Of a stretch of DNA of 8,256 nucleotides, positions 1 to 6,392 are shown in pieces. This DNA comes from Simkania sp. (GTDB taxonomy: Bacteria; Chlamydiota; Chlamydiia; Chlamydiales; Simkaniaceae). The notes below the pieces were generated by a model. That model ran no database searches and was not told the origin of the DNA. It saw nothing but the letters and a program-made list of their open reading frames with translations. A program made the position numbers and the translations under genes. Position 1 is the first letter of the stretch, and every line of letters starts with the position of its first letter. The stretch covers positions 1 to 8,256 of the forward strand of contig JANQJX010000234.1 in assembly GCA_028281425.1 (NCBI GenBank), read 5' to 3'.

Positions 1-85
1 ATCCATTTCCCTCATCTTGGAGACCTTTATTGATGTGATCAAGAGATGTGTTAATAAAGGTTAAAGGGGCTTCTACTGTCCACAT
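1..85 (-). CDS. possible 5' end of an unknown CDS leaving the left edge
   Basis: A minus-strand frame opens at ATG 85-83 and stays open for 28 codons to the window edge (it begins MWTVEAPLTFINTS). An in-frame TGA lies nine codons upstream of the ATG. No Shine-Dalgarno is visible before the start. I recognise no family, and an open stretch this short could occur by chance. If real, it is the next gene downstream of pknD on the same strand, or a fragment of a decayed gene. Confidence 0.2.
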   Translation of the reverse strand, partial: MWTVEAPLTFINTSLDHINKGLQDEGNG

Positions 86-324
86 TCTAATACCCAATTG
101 AGAAATATATCAATTCCGTTGCAAATCAATGATTCAATGGGATTAAAAATTATAGAGATTTGGATAAAGTGACTTCAGCTTTATCTATGAAAGTAGGGCA
201 AGCACGGACATCTTCAAATAACTTCTATGAGTCTATATATGGGTGTCTTTTAAAATTTGTAAAAGGGGAAAGTTGTGAATTAAGCTATTGAAAACTTGTT
301 GAATACATCAAGTTATCCAACCCA
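86..324. other. gene-free stretch downstream of pknD
   Basis: I see no convincing gene here. The longest open stretch is on the plus strand: the frame is open from 133 to a TGA at 289-291, with an ATG at 187 giving only 34 residues (MKVGQARTSSNN...) and no Shine-Dalgarno. It may be the remnant of a degraded gene or simple spacer. The only other structure I can point to is the hairpin at 291-314, listed separately. Confidence 0.4.
291..314 (-). terminator. weak terminator-like hairpin after pknD
   Basis: On the minus strand, about 11 bases past the pknD stop, AACTTG pairs with CAAGTT. Two inner pairs close a TATT tetraloop across one mismatch, giving about 8 bp in total. The 3' arm runs into four T residues and then C. 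Placement and orientation suit termination of pknD transcription, but the stem is A/T-rich and the T tract short, so it would be weak if functional. Confidence 0.35.
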
Positions 325-3147
325 TTAGATGAAATTAAGGGGAATTTGAATCTCTTTTTTCTCTTTTTCAATCATTTGATAAAATTTATCTGATTTTCCT
401 TTTTTCCCGATACAAAAGTAGTAGAGACTGAGTTGACGAAATAATGCAACTTTTTCAAACCAAAAAGCATTTTTCATCCAAGAAGATGTCAATTGAATTT
501 CTCCTTTTAAGTAATAACTAAGAAGAGTTGTAATCCGAGGATATTTGATATCGAGAAGGGGATCGAAAAAATCGAGGGCTTTTTTCTCTCCTTTACTTTG
601 AGCAAGAAAGCAGATATAGAGGAAAAAATATTCAGATGTAGGATCAATGGATTCGTTTGAAAAAAGTTTTTCTGCTTTATCGTTTTCTTTTAAGCGTAGC
701 AGTGTCCAAATTTCAAGAGGTTTAAAATCAATAGCTACTTGTTCAAAAGTCTTGAGTTGATCAAAATAAAAAGGGATTCTTTCTAGTTGATTTGAAAAAA
801 GGCTTTTTTCAAAGAGATATTTTAGAATTCGAGCTTCTCTTATAGAGATTTTTTGAGGTGAAATACGAAAAAAAAGATCGAGGGAGTCGAGCAAAGAGTT
901 TTGTTTTGTTTCAATAATAATTTCAAAGGAATTTTTAAGAAGCAAAAATTCGGGATTTCCTTCTTTGAGTTGTTTTTGCAAAATATATTGAATTAATTGA
1001 TGATATCCCATTTCCAGGAGAGCAAAGAAAATATTTCCAATAAACATCGCATGCTCTTTAGCGGTTCTTTCTATTTTTTGTAAGAGTTCATAGAGAACAA
1101 TGGGTTTTGCAAGCCAAAAGGCAATTTCACTTGCGAGGTGTTTATAGAAAAAAGAATCACTAGAAAAATGGGGGGGGGATTCGATAAAGTAGAGTTTTTC
1201 CCAGTCGGTAGTTAAATGATTGATAAGCATTTGAGTTTCTTTGGAGGAGAGTAATTTAGGAACATGACAAAGAGCAAGCAAAAGGAAAGAGTATCCCCCT
1301 TTTCGATCTAAACGAGCCGTTTCGTGCAAACGAAATCCAATATGTTCTTCAATCACCGAAATCAAGGGATGTTTAGGATATTTACGAATCGCGAGCTCTA
1401 AACATTTGATCTCTTCTTCTAAGACTTTTTCAGAGCGATAGACAAGCGATTTTCCAAGGTATTCTAAGGGGGCTCCTGGAGTATTATGCAGTTTTTCAAA
1501 TTCGCTGAGAGCATCAGTGTATAGAGAGGGATTATTTTTGATTTTTGCCTGCTTTAAAATTGTAATCCCTGCTCGAAAAAGAGCTTCTCGACCTTCAGCA
1601 CGTCCTTTAAAAGAATGAGCAATACGCCTATATTCCCCAAGGGCTTTGGCATAATCTTTACTCATTAAAAAAGCATCGGGAACAGAAAGACAATTGACCA
1701 TGACATTTTGTGATCCGAGAAGAATATCGAGTTTTTCAAGCTTAAAATGGGTATCACGTAGCAGCATTCCCAAGTGTCCTCCAACTAAGGGGATATGGCT
1801 GGCATAACTCAAAATGGCCTGTCCATTGATCAAAAGATGAAAATGGTTATCAATTTTCTCAATCGCAATGAGATATTTCTGATTGCTTTCAAGATAAATA
1901 TCTGGAACATGAATGACTTCAACATTTGAGCGAAAAAGGGTACAAGAGGGATTTTTTCGAGTTCCCATCCAAAGGCAATAGCCATCTTCTAACCCCTTTC
2001 TTTCACTTGGTTCAGGAATACAGATTAAAAAACCAATTCCAAAACATTCTTTTGTAATTTCTAATTTTGCTTCGATTCTCATATTCCCTGAAAAAGAATT
2101 TTTTGAGATCATCAGCATAACCCATTCTAAAACATTTGAGATCCTAGAAATTGCCATATGTTTTGAAAGCATGACATTTTCTTGAAACTCCCAATCTTTT
2201 GGAGAATTGATTTCCAAAGAGGCACTTGGAATCCATTCCGGGCATCCTTCGATATAATTTTCGAGTTGCTCGATTATTTCAAACACCGACTGATAACGTT
2301 TGTTTGGATCTTCTTCGAGACATTGCTTTGTAATGTGGGAAAGCTGCATAGAGATATCGCGATGAGGGGCAATTTCTTGGGGTTCGACCCACCGCTCATA
2401 CTTTAGCAGCTTTCGGAAATCGCGAAGGGAAGGGCGTATAAAAGGAAGACGGAGGGTGAGTAGTTGGTATAAGATCACTCCAAGAGAATAAATATCGGTT
2501 TGGATCGAAGCTTCTTTTCCCATTCCTCTTTCAGGGGCCATATAACTGACTGTTCCAACGACTTTTCCAGGTTTTGTTAAATCATAAGGAGTATTTATCT
2601 CATTTGAAATGGGGTTTTCTTCAGGTTTTCCAATAGGATGGGCAATTCCCCAATCCAAGATCATGACTTCCCCAAATTTTCCGACCATGATGTTTTCTGG
2701 TTTTAAATCGCGATGTAAAAATCCTTTTGTGTGGGCGTAATGCATTGCTTGACAAACATTTAAAAAAATGCGAATAAGAGAAGGAATTGTACTTCCAAGG
2801 GTATGTAGAGGTTCTCCTAACTTTTCTTTCATACGAGTGCTTTTAAGGATTTCTTTTAAGGTTTCTCCTTCGACATAGGGCATTGTATAGTAAATTTGGT
2901 TTTCCTCAATATGAAGGGAATAAACGGGAAGGATTGAAGGGTGTGTCAATTGTGCTGCAATTTTAGCTTCGCTTAAAAAGCGGCGTTTAATAGAGGGATA
3001 GGGGATTAACTTTGTTAGAATTCTCTTTAGAGCGACGGTGCGCTCAAAGGTAGGGTCTTTTGCTAAAAAGATCTCTCCCATTCCTCCTTTTCCAATCAGA
3101 CGTAGAAGGGTGTATTTTCCGATTTGTTTGGGTTCATTTTCATGCAT
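325..3147 (-). CDS. pknD: PknD-like serine/threonine protein kinase
   Basis: Hanks-type eukaryotic-like kinase that transfers ATP phosphate to protein Ser/Thr. The catalytic domain spans about residues 11-295: glycine loop GKGGMG (19-24), ATP-anchoring K41 in VALKR, alpha-C Glu probably E60, catalytic loop HRDLKPEN (145-152, D147), metal-binding DWG at 165-167 in place of the usual DFG, APE at 204-206, and D218 in subdomain IX. All catalytic residues are present, so it should be active. Residues about 310-475 look like a beta-sandwich of LamG/DUF1080 type, and about 490-930 is helical with TPR-like repeats. Length and order match chlamydial PknD, which is reported to phosphorylate type III secretion protein CdsD; that role here is inference. 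I see no signal peptide or clear membrane segment. The ATG start is followed at once by the kinase N-terminus; no Shine-Dalgarno precedes it. A C9 tract lies in codons 657-660. It is divergent from trpS. Confidence 0.9.
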   Translation of the reverse strand: MHENEPKQIGKYTLLRLIGKGGMGEIFLAKDPTFERTVALKRILTKLIPYPSIKRRFLSEAKIAAQLTHPSILPVYSLHIEENQIYYTMPYVEGETLKEILKSTRMKEKLGEPLHTLGSTIPSLIRIFLNVCQAMHYAHTKGFLHRDLKPENIMVGKFGEVMILDWGIAHPIGKPEENPISNEINTPYDLTKPGKVVGTVSYMAPERGMGKEASIQTDIYSLGVILYQLLTLRLPFIRPSLRDFRKLLKYERWVEPQEIAPHRDISMQLSHITKQCLEEDPNKRYQSVFEIIEQLENYIEGCPEWIPSASLEINSPKDWEFQENVMLSKHMAISRISNVLEWVMLMISKNSFSGNMRIEAKLEITKECFGIGFLICIPEPSERKGLEDGYCLWMGTRKNPSCTLFRSNVEVIHVPDIYLESNQKYLIAIEKIDNHFHLLINGQAILSYASHIPLVGGHLGMLLRDTHFKLEKLDILLGSQNVMVNCLSVPDAFLMSKDYAKALGEYRRIAHSFKGRAEGREALFRAGITILKQAKIKNNPSLYTDALSEFEKLHNTPGAPLEYLGKSLVYRSEKVLEEEIKCLELAIRKYPKHPLISVIEEHIGFRLHETARLDRKGGYSFLLLALCHVPKLLSSKETQMLINHLTTDWEKLYFIESPPHFSSDSFFYKHLASEIAFWLAKPIVLYELLQKIERTAKEHAMFIGNIFFALLEMGYHQLIQYILQKQLKEGNPEFLLLKNSFEIIIETKQNSLLDSLDLFFRISPQKISIREARILKYLFEKSLFSNQLERIPFYFDQLKTFEQVAIDFKPLEIWTLLRLKENDKAEKLFSNESIDPTSEYFFLYICFLAQSKGEKKALDFFDPLLDIKYPRITTLLSYYLKGEIQLTSSWMKNAFWFEKVALFRQLSLYYFCIGKKGKSDKFYQMIEKEKKEIQIPLNFI
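1170..1178 (-). repeat. C9 homopolymer tract inside pknD
   Basis: Nine consecutive G on the plus strand (C on the coding strand) encode the end of Ser657, Pro658, Pro659 and the start of His660 of the kinase. It is the longest G/C run I noticed in this A/T-rich window. One-base slippage would leave the kinase domain and beta-sandwich intact but remove or scramble roughly the last 280 residues. Poly-G/C tracts in other chlamydial genes, such as pmp10, are known to vary in length; variation here is inference. Confidence 0.6.
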
Positions 3148-3154
3148 GTTAGCA

Positions 3155-3183
3155 ATGTAAAATTAATATGGAAAACTTTTCAA
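3155..3183 (-). promoter_or_regulatory. candidate pknD promoter
   Basis: Reading towards pknD, TTGAAA (3183-3178) is followed after 17 bases by TTACAT (3160-3155). The -35 is good but the -10 matches TATAAT at only three positions. Initiation from it would fall at about 3148, giving an almost leaderless mRNA, consistent with the lack of a Shine-Dalgarno before ATG 3147. This is weak evidence from pattern only. Confidence 0.25.
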
Positions 3184-3204
3184 TAGGTTTTAACTCTTAT
3201 TTTT

Positions 3205-3210
3205 GATAAT
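3205..3210 (+). promoter_or_regulatory. candidate -10 element for trpS
   Basis: GATAAT matches five of six bases of the sigma-70 -10 consensus and lies nine bases before the trpS ATG, in an A/T-rich spacer. No convincing -35 is seen at 16-18 bases upstream. If used, transcription would start within a few bases of the start codon and the mRNA would be nearly leaderless. Confidence 0.3.
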
Positions 3211-3219
3211 TTATGAAAT

Positions 3220-4239
3220 ATGAAAAAAAAGGAGATTATATTAACAGGAGATCGTCCTACTGGACCTCTACATTTAGGACACTTTGTGGGTTCTCTTAGA
3301 TCCCGCGTTGAGCTTCAGGAAAAATGTGTGCAATACATCATGATTGCCGATGCTCAAGCGATGACCGATCATGCTAAAGAACCTTTTAAAGTTCGAGAAA
3401 ATATTCTTCAACTTGCCATCGATTATTTATCGGTTGGAATTGATCCCGAAGAAACAACGATTTTTATTCAATCATATGTTCCAGCCCTTTTTGAGTTGAC
3501 CCTTTACTATCTTAATCTCGTGACTTGGAATCGACTCAAACACAATCCGACTGTCAAGCAAGAAATTACACAAAAAGGATTTAAAGAAAGCGTTCCAGCT
3601 GGGTTTTTTATTTATCCTATTTCACAAGCGGCTGATATCACTGCATTTAAAGCAGACCTTGTGCCTGTAGGAGAAGACCAAAAACCCATGATTGAACAGA
3701 CAAATGAAATTGTGCGCACTTTTAATCGGACTTATAAAAAAAACATTCTTGTTGAGGCTAAAGCGCTGATCCCTAAAATGGGACGATTACCTGGAATTGA
3801 CGGTCACTTTAAAATGGGAAAATCATTAAACAATGCGATTTTTCTCTCAGATTCTGTCGATGTTATCAGAAAAAAAGTCAAAAAAATGTATACCGATTCC
3901 AATCATTTACGTATTGAAGATCCAGGAAAAGTAGAAGGCAATCCTGTTTTTTCCTATCTCGATGCATTTGGAGAAGAGAAAGAAAAAATTGCAGATTTAA
4001 AAGCGCATTATCAAAGGGGTGGACTTGGCGATGCAATGCTTAAAAATTATCTTCTTGAGGTCCTCTTAACTTTTTTAAAGCCTATTCAAAAAAAACGGTT
4101 TGAAATTGAAAAAGAGAGAGGATATGTGATAGAACTTCTCAAAAAGGGGACGAAAGCAGCTAATGAAATTGCTCAAAAAACTCTTTTTGAAGTGAGAGAA
4201 GCGATGCATCTTGATTATTTCACAAATTTCATCCTTTAA
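3220..4239 (+). CDS. trpS: tryptophanyl-tRNA synthetase
   Basis: Class I aminoacyl-tRNA synthetase that activates tryptophan with ATP and charges tRNA-Trp in the cytoplasm. The N-terminal GDRPTG (10-15) leads into the HIGH-type signature HLGH (18-21). A PVGEDQ segment at 149-154, of the type found in the Trp-binding pocket region, and KMGKS (198-202), the KMSKS counterpart, complete the Rossmann-fold active site. The helical anticodon-binding region follows to the end. At 339 aa it is a full-length bacterial TrpRS. The start is well fixed: an in-frame TGA lies at 3214-3216, six bases upstream of the ATG, and the HLGH spacing is normal. No Shine-Dalgarno precedes the ATG, and a run of eight A follows it directly. 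The gene is divergent from pknD and convergent with the EndoU-like gene. The protein appears to contain a single Trp (W103). Confidence 0.95.
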   Translation: MKKKEIILTGDRPTGPLHLGHFVGSLRSRVELQEKCVQYIMIADAQAMTDHAKEPFKVRENILQLAIDYLSVGIDPEETTIFIQSYVPALFELTLYYLNLVTWNRLKHNPTVKQEITQKGFKESVPAGFFIYPISQAADITAFKADLVPVGEDQKPMIEQTNEIVRTFNRTYKKNILVEAKALIPKMGRLPGIDGHFKMGKSLNNAIFLSDSVDVIRKKVKKMYTDSNHLRIEDPGKVEGNPVFSYLDAFGEEKEKIADLKAHYQRGGLGDAMLKNYLLEVLLTFLKPIQKKRFEIEKERGYVIELLKKGTKAANEIAQKTLFEVREAMHLDYFTNFIL

Positions 4240-4267
4240 GGGAATATCCAGGTTTTTCTTAAACCAG

Positions 4268-4286
4268 CTCTGCTTCTGACTCAGAG
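4268..4286. repeat. small inverted repeat between convergent genes
   Basis: In the 66-base spacer between the trpS and EndoU-like stops, CTCTG (4268-4272) can pair with CAGAG (4282-4286), or alternatively CTTCTG (4273-4278) with CAGAGG (4282-4287). A neighbouring GGTTT/AAACC hairpin and an A8 tract (4290-4297) lie on either side. No T tract follows the stem in either transcription direction, so it is not a canonical intrinsic terminator, though the position between convergent genes is where one would be expected. Confidence 0.25.
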
Positions 4287-4305
4287 GTCAAAAAAAACCG
4301 TTTAG

Positions 4306-5082
4306 CTAAGAAAGCATGTAGGATGTTCTAAAGCGGATATCATTATGGACTGCCCAGAATTGCACACGATATTCTATCTCATTTAACTGAATGGTATGCA
4401 CGCCACTTGTTCTCGTAGCCAACCATATAAGTGATCTAAAACAGATATCAAAACAAGGGCTTATTCCAATCAAGAAACCATCAGTTTTATGATATTCTTC
4501 ATAGTTGTTTGATCCCTTTAGGTGTAAATCAACTAAAAGAGGCTTATTTTCGTCATATCTTATCTTGTCGAAAGTCGCCATTTCGTACCCTATTAAAATT
4601 TGTAAGCGAATCCAATTATGCGCTCCTCCGATCGTGCTACCACTATCTTCTCCTACAAATACATGACCAAATCCAGTGTACACTTTAGTAGAAGTATCAC
4701 TTGTGTGAAAAGCAGAAAACCACATATCTCGCAAAAAACCGATAAAGAAATTACGACTAGAAACCAATCCTTTTTCTATAGCAAAATTTACCGTCATATC
4801 AAAGATCTTGCTTTTGCTGATCTCTCTGATAAAACCAACATCTTGCTCTAAACCAATCAGATCATAGGGATTGATGTTACTTATGAAATCTTTTTCATTG
4901 ATAAGTTGGGTTAATTTTGCGTATTGGGGTTTAGTGAAAAAAGAAAGCGCTGTTATTTGATTGGAAAACCGAATCAGTGATTTTTTGCTTTCGTCAAAAA
5001 AGATATCTTTACCGAGTGTAAATTTATCTTCATCTTCCTTATACAGTTTGTTGATAAAGTTTATGATATCACTATCTAACAT
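4306..5082 (-). CDS. XendoU/EndoU-family endoribonuclease
   Basis: The 258 aa match the eukaryotic XendoU (EndoU, poly(U)-specific endoribonuclease) fold along their whole length. The family cuts single-stranded RNA at uridylates, usually with Mn2+, leaving 2',3'-cyclic phosphate ends. Family landmarks in order: N-terminal INKLYKEDEDKFTLGKD (10-26), FGHVFVGE (138-145), GAHNWIRL (153-160), YHKTDG (197-202), IGISPCFD (205-212) and a closing SYMLS. The catalytic triad is therefore H140, H155 and K199; the 15- and 44-residue spacings agree closely with the Xenopus enzyme (H162, H178, K224). There is no signal peptide, no membrane segment and no delivery domain, so the protein is a bare catalytic domain. 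The start ATG overlaps the preceding stop (ATGTTAG), with a weak AAGAG seven bases upstream, suggesting translational coupling. It is the last gene of the minus-strand run. Host acquisition and a host-RNA or regulatory target are inference. Confidence 0.85.
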   Translation of the reverse strand: MLDSDIINFINKLYKEDEDKFTLGKDIFFDESKKSLIRFSNQITALSFFTKPQYAKLTQLINEKDFISNINPYDLIGLEQDVGFIREISKSKIFDMTVNFAIEKGLVSSRNFFIGFLRDMWFSAFHTSDTSTKVYTGFGHVFVGEDSGSTIGGAHNWIRLQILIGYEMATFDKIRYDENKPLLVDLHLKGSNNYEEYHKTDGFLIGISPCFDICFRSLIWLATRTSGVHTIQLNEIEYRVQFWAVHNDIRFRTSYMLS

Positions 5083-5397
5083 TGCGATACTCTTAATTTA
5101 GGCTTTAGGATAAGGGAAAAATTGTATATGACTTTATCATTTAAGGCCAAAGCTTTATGCAAAACAGAATCAGGGCAATCCAGGGTTCTACAATGATAGA
5201 CTTCTTGGATAGAGTGAATCCCAACTCTTTTTTCAAAGAATTGAACCTCTGTTTCCCGACCTTCTGGAAAAAGGAGCACACGATTTATTTTTTTGAAACG
5301 TTAAGAAATTTTCGAAAGAAAGATTTATAGATCTTTTATCCTCAGGAATTTCTTGGAACAATCGGGAAACAGAATGTCCCATTTTTCTAGAACTCAT
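5076..5397 (-). pseudogene. frameshifted small gene upstream of the EndoU-like gene
   Basis: Two adjoining frames make sense only together. The first starts at ATG 5397 (MSSRKMGHSVSRLFQEIPED...), 12 bases after the previous stop, and ends at TGA 5235-5233. The second runs from about codon GTG 5279 (VLLFPEGRETEVQFFEK...) to TAG 5078-5076. They meet at an A7 tract (5294-5288); removing one A joins them into a single 106-aa protein through ...TFQKINRVLLF.... The stop overlaps the EndoU-like start by 7 nt. I do not recognise the product; it has several Cys (HCRTLDC) and no signal peptide or membrane segment. Alternatives are a true pseudogene, a sequencing indel, or +1 ribosomal or polymerase slippage at the A tract. 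If only the second frame is used, it would be a 67-aa protein from GTG without a good ribosome binding site. Confidence 0.5.
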
Positions 5398-5409
5398 GAT
5401 AAACTTGGG

Positions 5410-5973
5410 TTAAGATGATTTCCATTTGATATTACAGCCCATGCTTGGACATTGTTTTTTATCAATCATTTTGTTTGCTAAAACACAGTTTAAGGCATAG
5501 GCAAGGATTTCTCCTGTGACAGGGAAGCCATTCCCCGGACTTGATAGGTCAAATTTCCCTCGGTATACCAATTGATATTTGTCATTAAAAACAAAAAAAT
5601 CAGGCGTGCATGTTGCTTGATAGATCTTTGCGATTTCTTGCGTTTCATCATAGAGATAAGGAAAAGGATATTTCCATTGAATAGCAATTTCACGCATGCA
5701 ATTTGGGTGGTCATCTGGATAATTCACCACATCATTGGAATTTATGGCAACAAAACCAATGCCTTTTTTTAAGTAAGCATAGGTGAATTTGATAAGAGCT
5801 TTTTGTATATGCTTAACATAAGGACAGTGATTGCAAAGAAACATCACAACAACTCCCTTTTTATTAAGGCTGATCTCTTCCAATGTTATTTTTCTTTGAG
5901 AAATCACATCAAGAAGAGAAAATTCTGGGGCGCTTGTTCCTAATGGAACCATTTTAGAGGAAGTAAGAACCAT
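5410..5973 (-). CDS. Prx-like thioredoxin-fold (redoxin) protein
   Basis: 187-aa cytoplasmic AhpC/TSA-like thioredoxin-fold protein of the peroxiredoxin-like (PRX_like1) type. APEFSLLDV (15-23) opens the fold. CNHCPYVK (47-54) supplies a CxxC active site, followed by AINSNDVVNYPDDHP (76-90), PFPYLYDETQEIAKIY (103-118), the cis-Pro segment TCTPDF (121-126), and the family's C-terminal CPSMGCNIKWK (175-185), which adds a second Cys pair. A thiol-disulfide reductase or peroxidase-related role is likely; the substrate is unknown. There is no signal peptide. The chosen ATG has AAAGG upstream, at a rather long spacing of about 12; an internal Met8 start is possible and would lose only seven residues. 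It lies 34 nt downstream of the membrane-protein gene, in the same direction. Confidence 0.85.
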   Translation of the reverse strand: MVLTSSKMVPLGTSAPEFSLLDVISQRKITLEEISLNKKGVVVMFLCNHCPYVKHIQKALIKFTYAYLKKGIGFVAINSNDVVNYPDDHPNCMREIAIQWKYPFPYLYDETQEIAKIYQATCTPDFFVFNDKYQLVYRGKFDLSSPGNGFPVTGEILAYALNCVLANKMIDKKQCPSMGCNIKWKSS

Positions 5974-6008
5974 AAAAAAATTTAACCTTTTGCTAAAAAA
6001 TAAAAAAT

Positions 6009-6383
6009 TTAGGGGGCTTTATTGTGATTTTCTTCAATTTCCTTGTTTAAGTCTTCTTCTTTTTCTTCTTCAGAAAGGACTTTGTCTTCTACCCATTCTC
6101 GACAAAGAATGTAGATGGCTGCCATGGTAAAAAAAATAGGGATGAGGATTTTCCACGAAATATTGAATTGGGCAACAATAAAAAAACCAATAAAAACACA
6201 AAGGGTGAGGACCATATCTTGAAATCGACCGTCGAAAAGTTGCTTAAGAGCAAGAGGCAAACCAATGACAACCATAATCCCAGGCCAATAACGATCTAAA
6301 AAGATGAGAATGGCAAGGCCAATTAAAAAAAGAGCTGACGTAATGGCTTTTGAGCGTTTTTTAGAGATTAAAGGGTGTGACAT
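6009..6383 (-). CDS. small multi-pass membrane protein
   Basis: Family not recognised. The 124-aa protein begins with a short basic N-terminus (KKRSK, 8-12), then four hydrophobic stretches at about 12-29, 33-50, 57-73 and 77-94, the second preceded by DRYWPG (30-35). It ends with a strongly acidic, probably cytoplasmic tail (98-119, rich in E, D and K). No catalytic motif is visible. The start is well supported: AGGA lies seven bases before the ATG and overlaps the stop of the SpoIID-like gene, leaving a 9-nt gap. Co-expression with that envelope gene is likely; a role in envelope or division functions would be guilt by association only. Confidence 0.75.
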   Translation of the reverse strand: MSHPLISKKRSKAITSALFLIGLAILIFLDRYWPGIMVVIGLPLALKQLFDGRFQDMVLTLCVFIGFFIVAQFNISWKILIPIFFTMAAIYILCREWVEDKVLSEEEKEEDLNKEIEENHNKAP

Positions 6384-6392
6384 AGTCTTTTC

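Noticed and set aside
187..291. Plus-strand 34-codon ORF (MKVGQARTSSNN...) in the gene-free left region
   Set aside because: No Shine-Dalgarno, no recognisable family and too short to stand without homology. Described only within the gene-free stretch.
3213..3260. ATG seven bases before the trpS start, in another frame
   Set aside because: It is out of frame with TrpRS, and the trpS frame has a stop at 3214-3216, so this ATG cannot extend the protein.
4240..4305. Possible bidirectional intrinsic terminator between trpS and the EndoU-like gene
   Set aside because: The short stems are not followed by a T tract in either direction. Kept only as a low-confidence inverted repeat.
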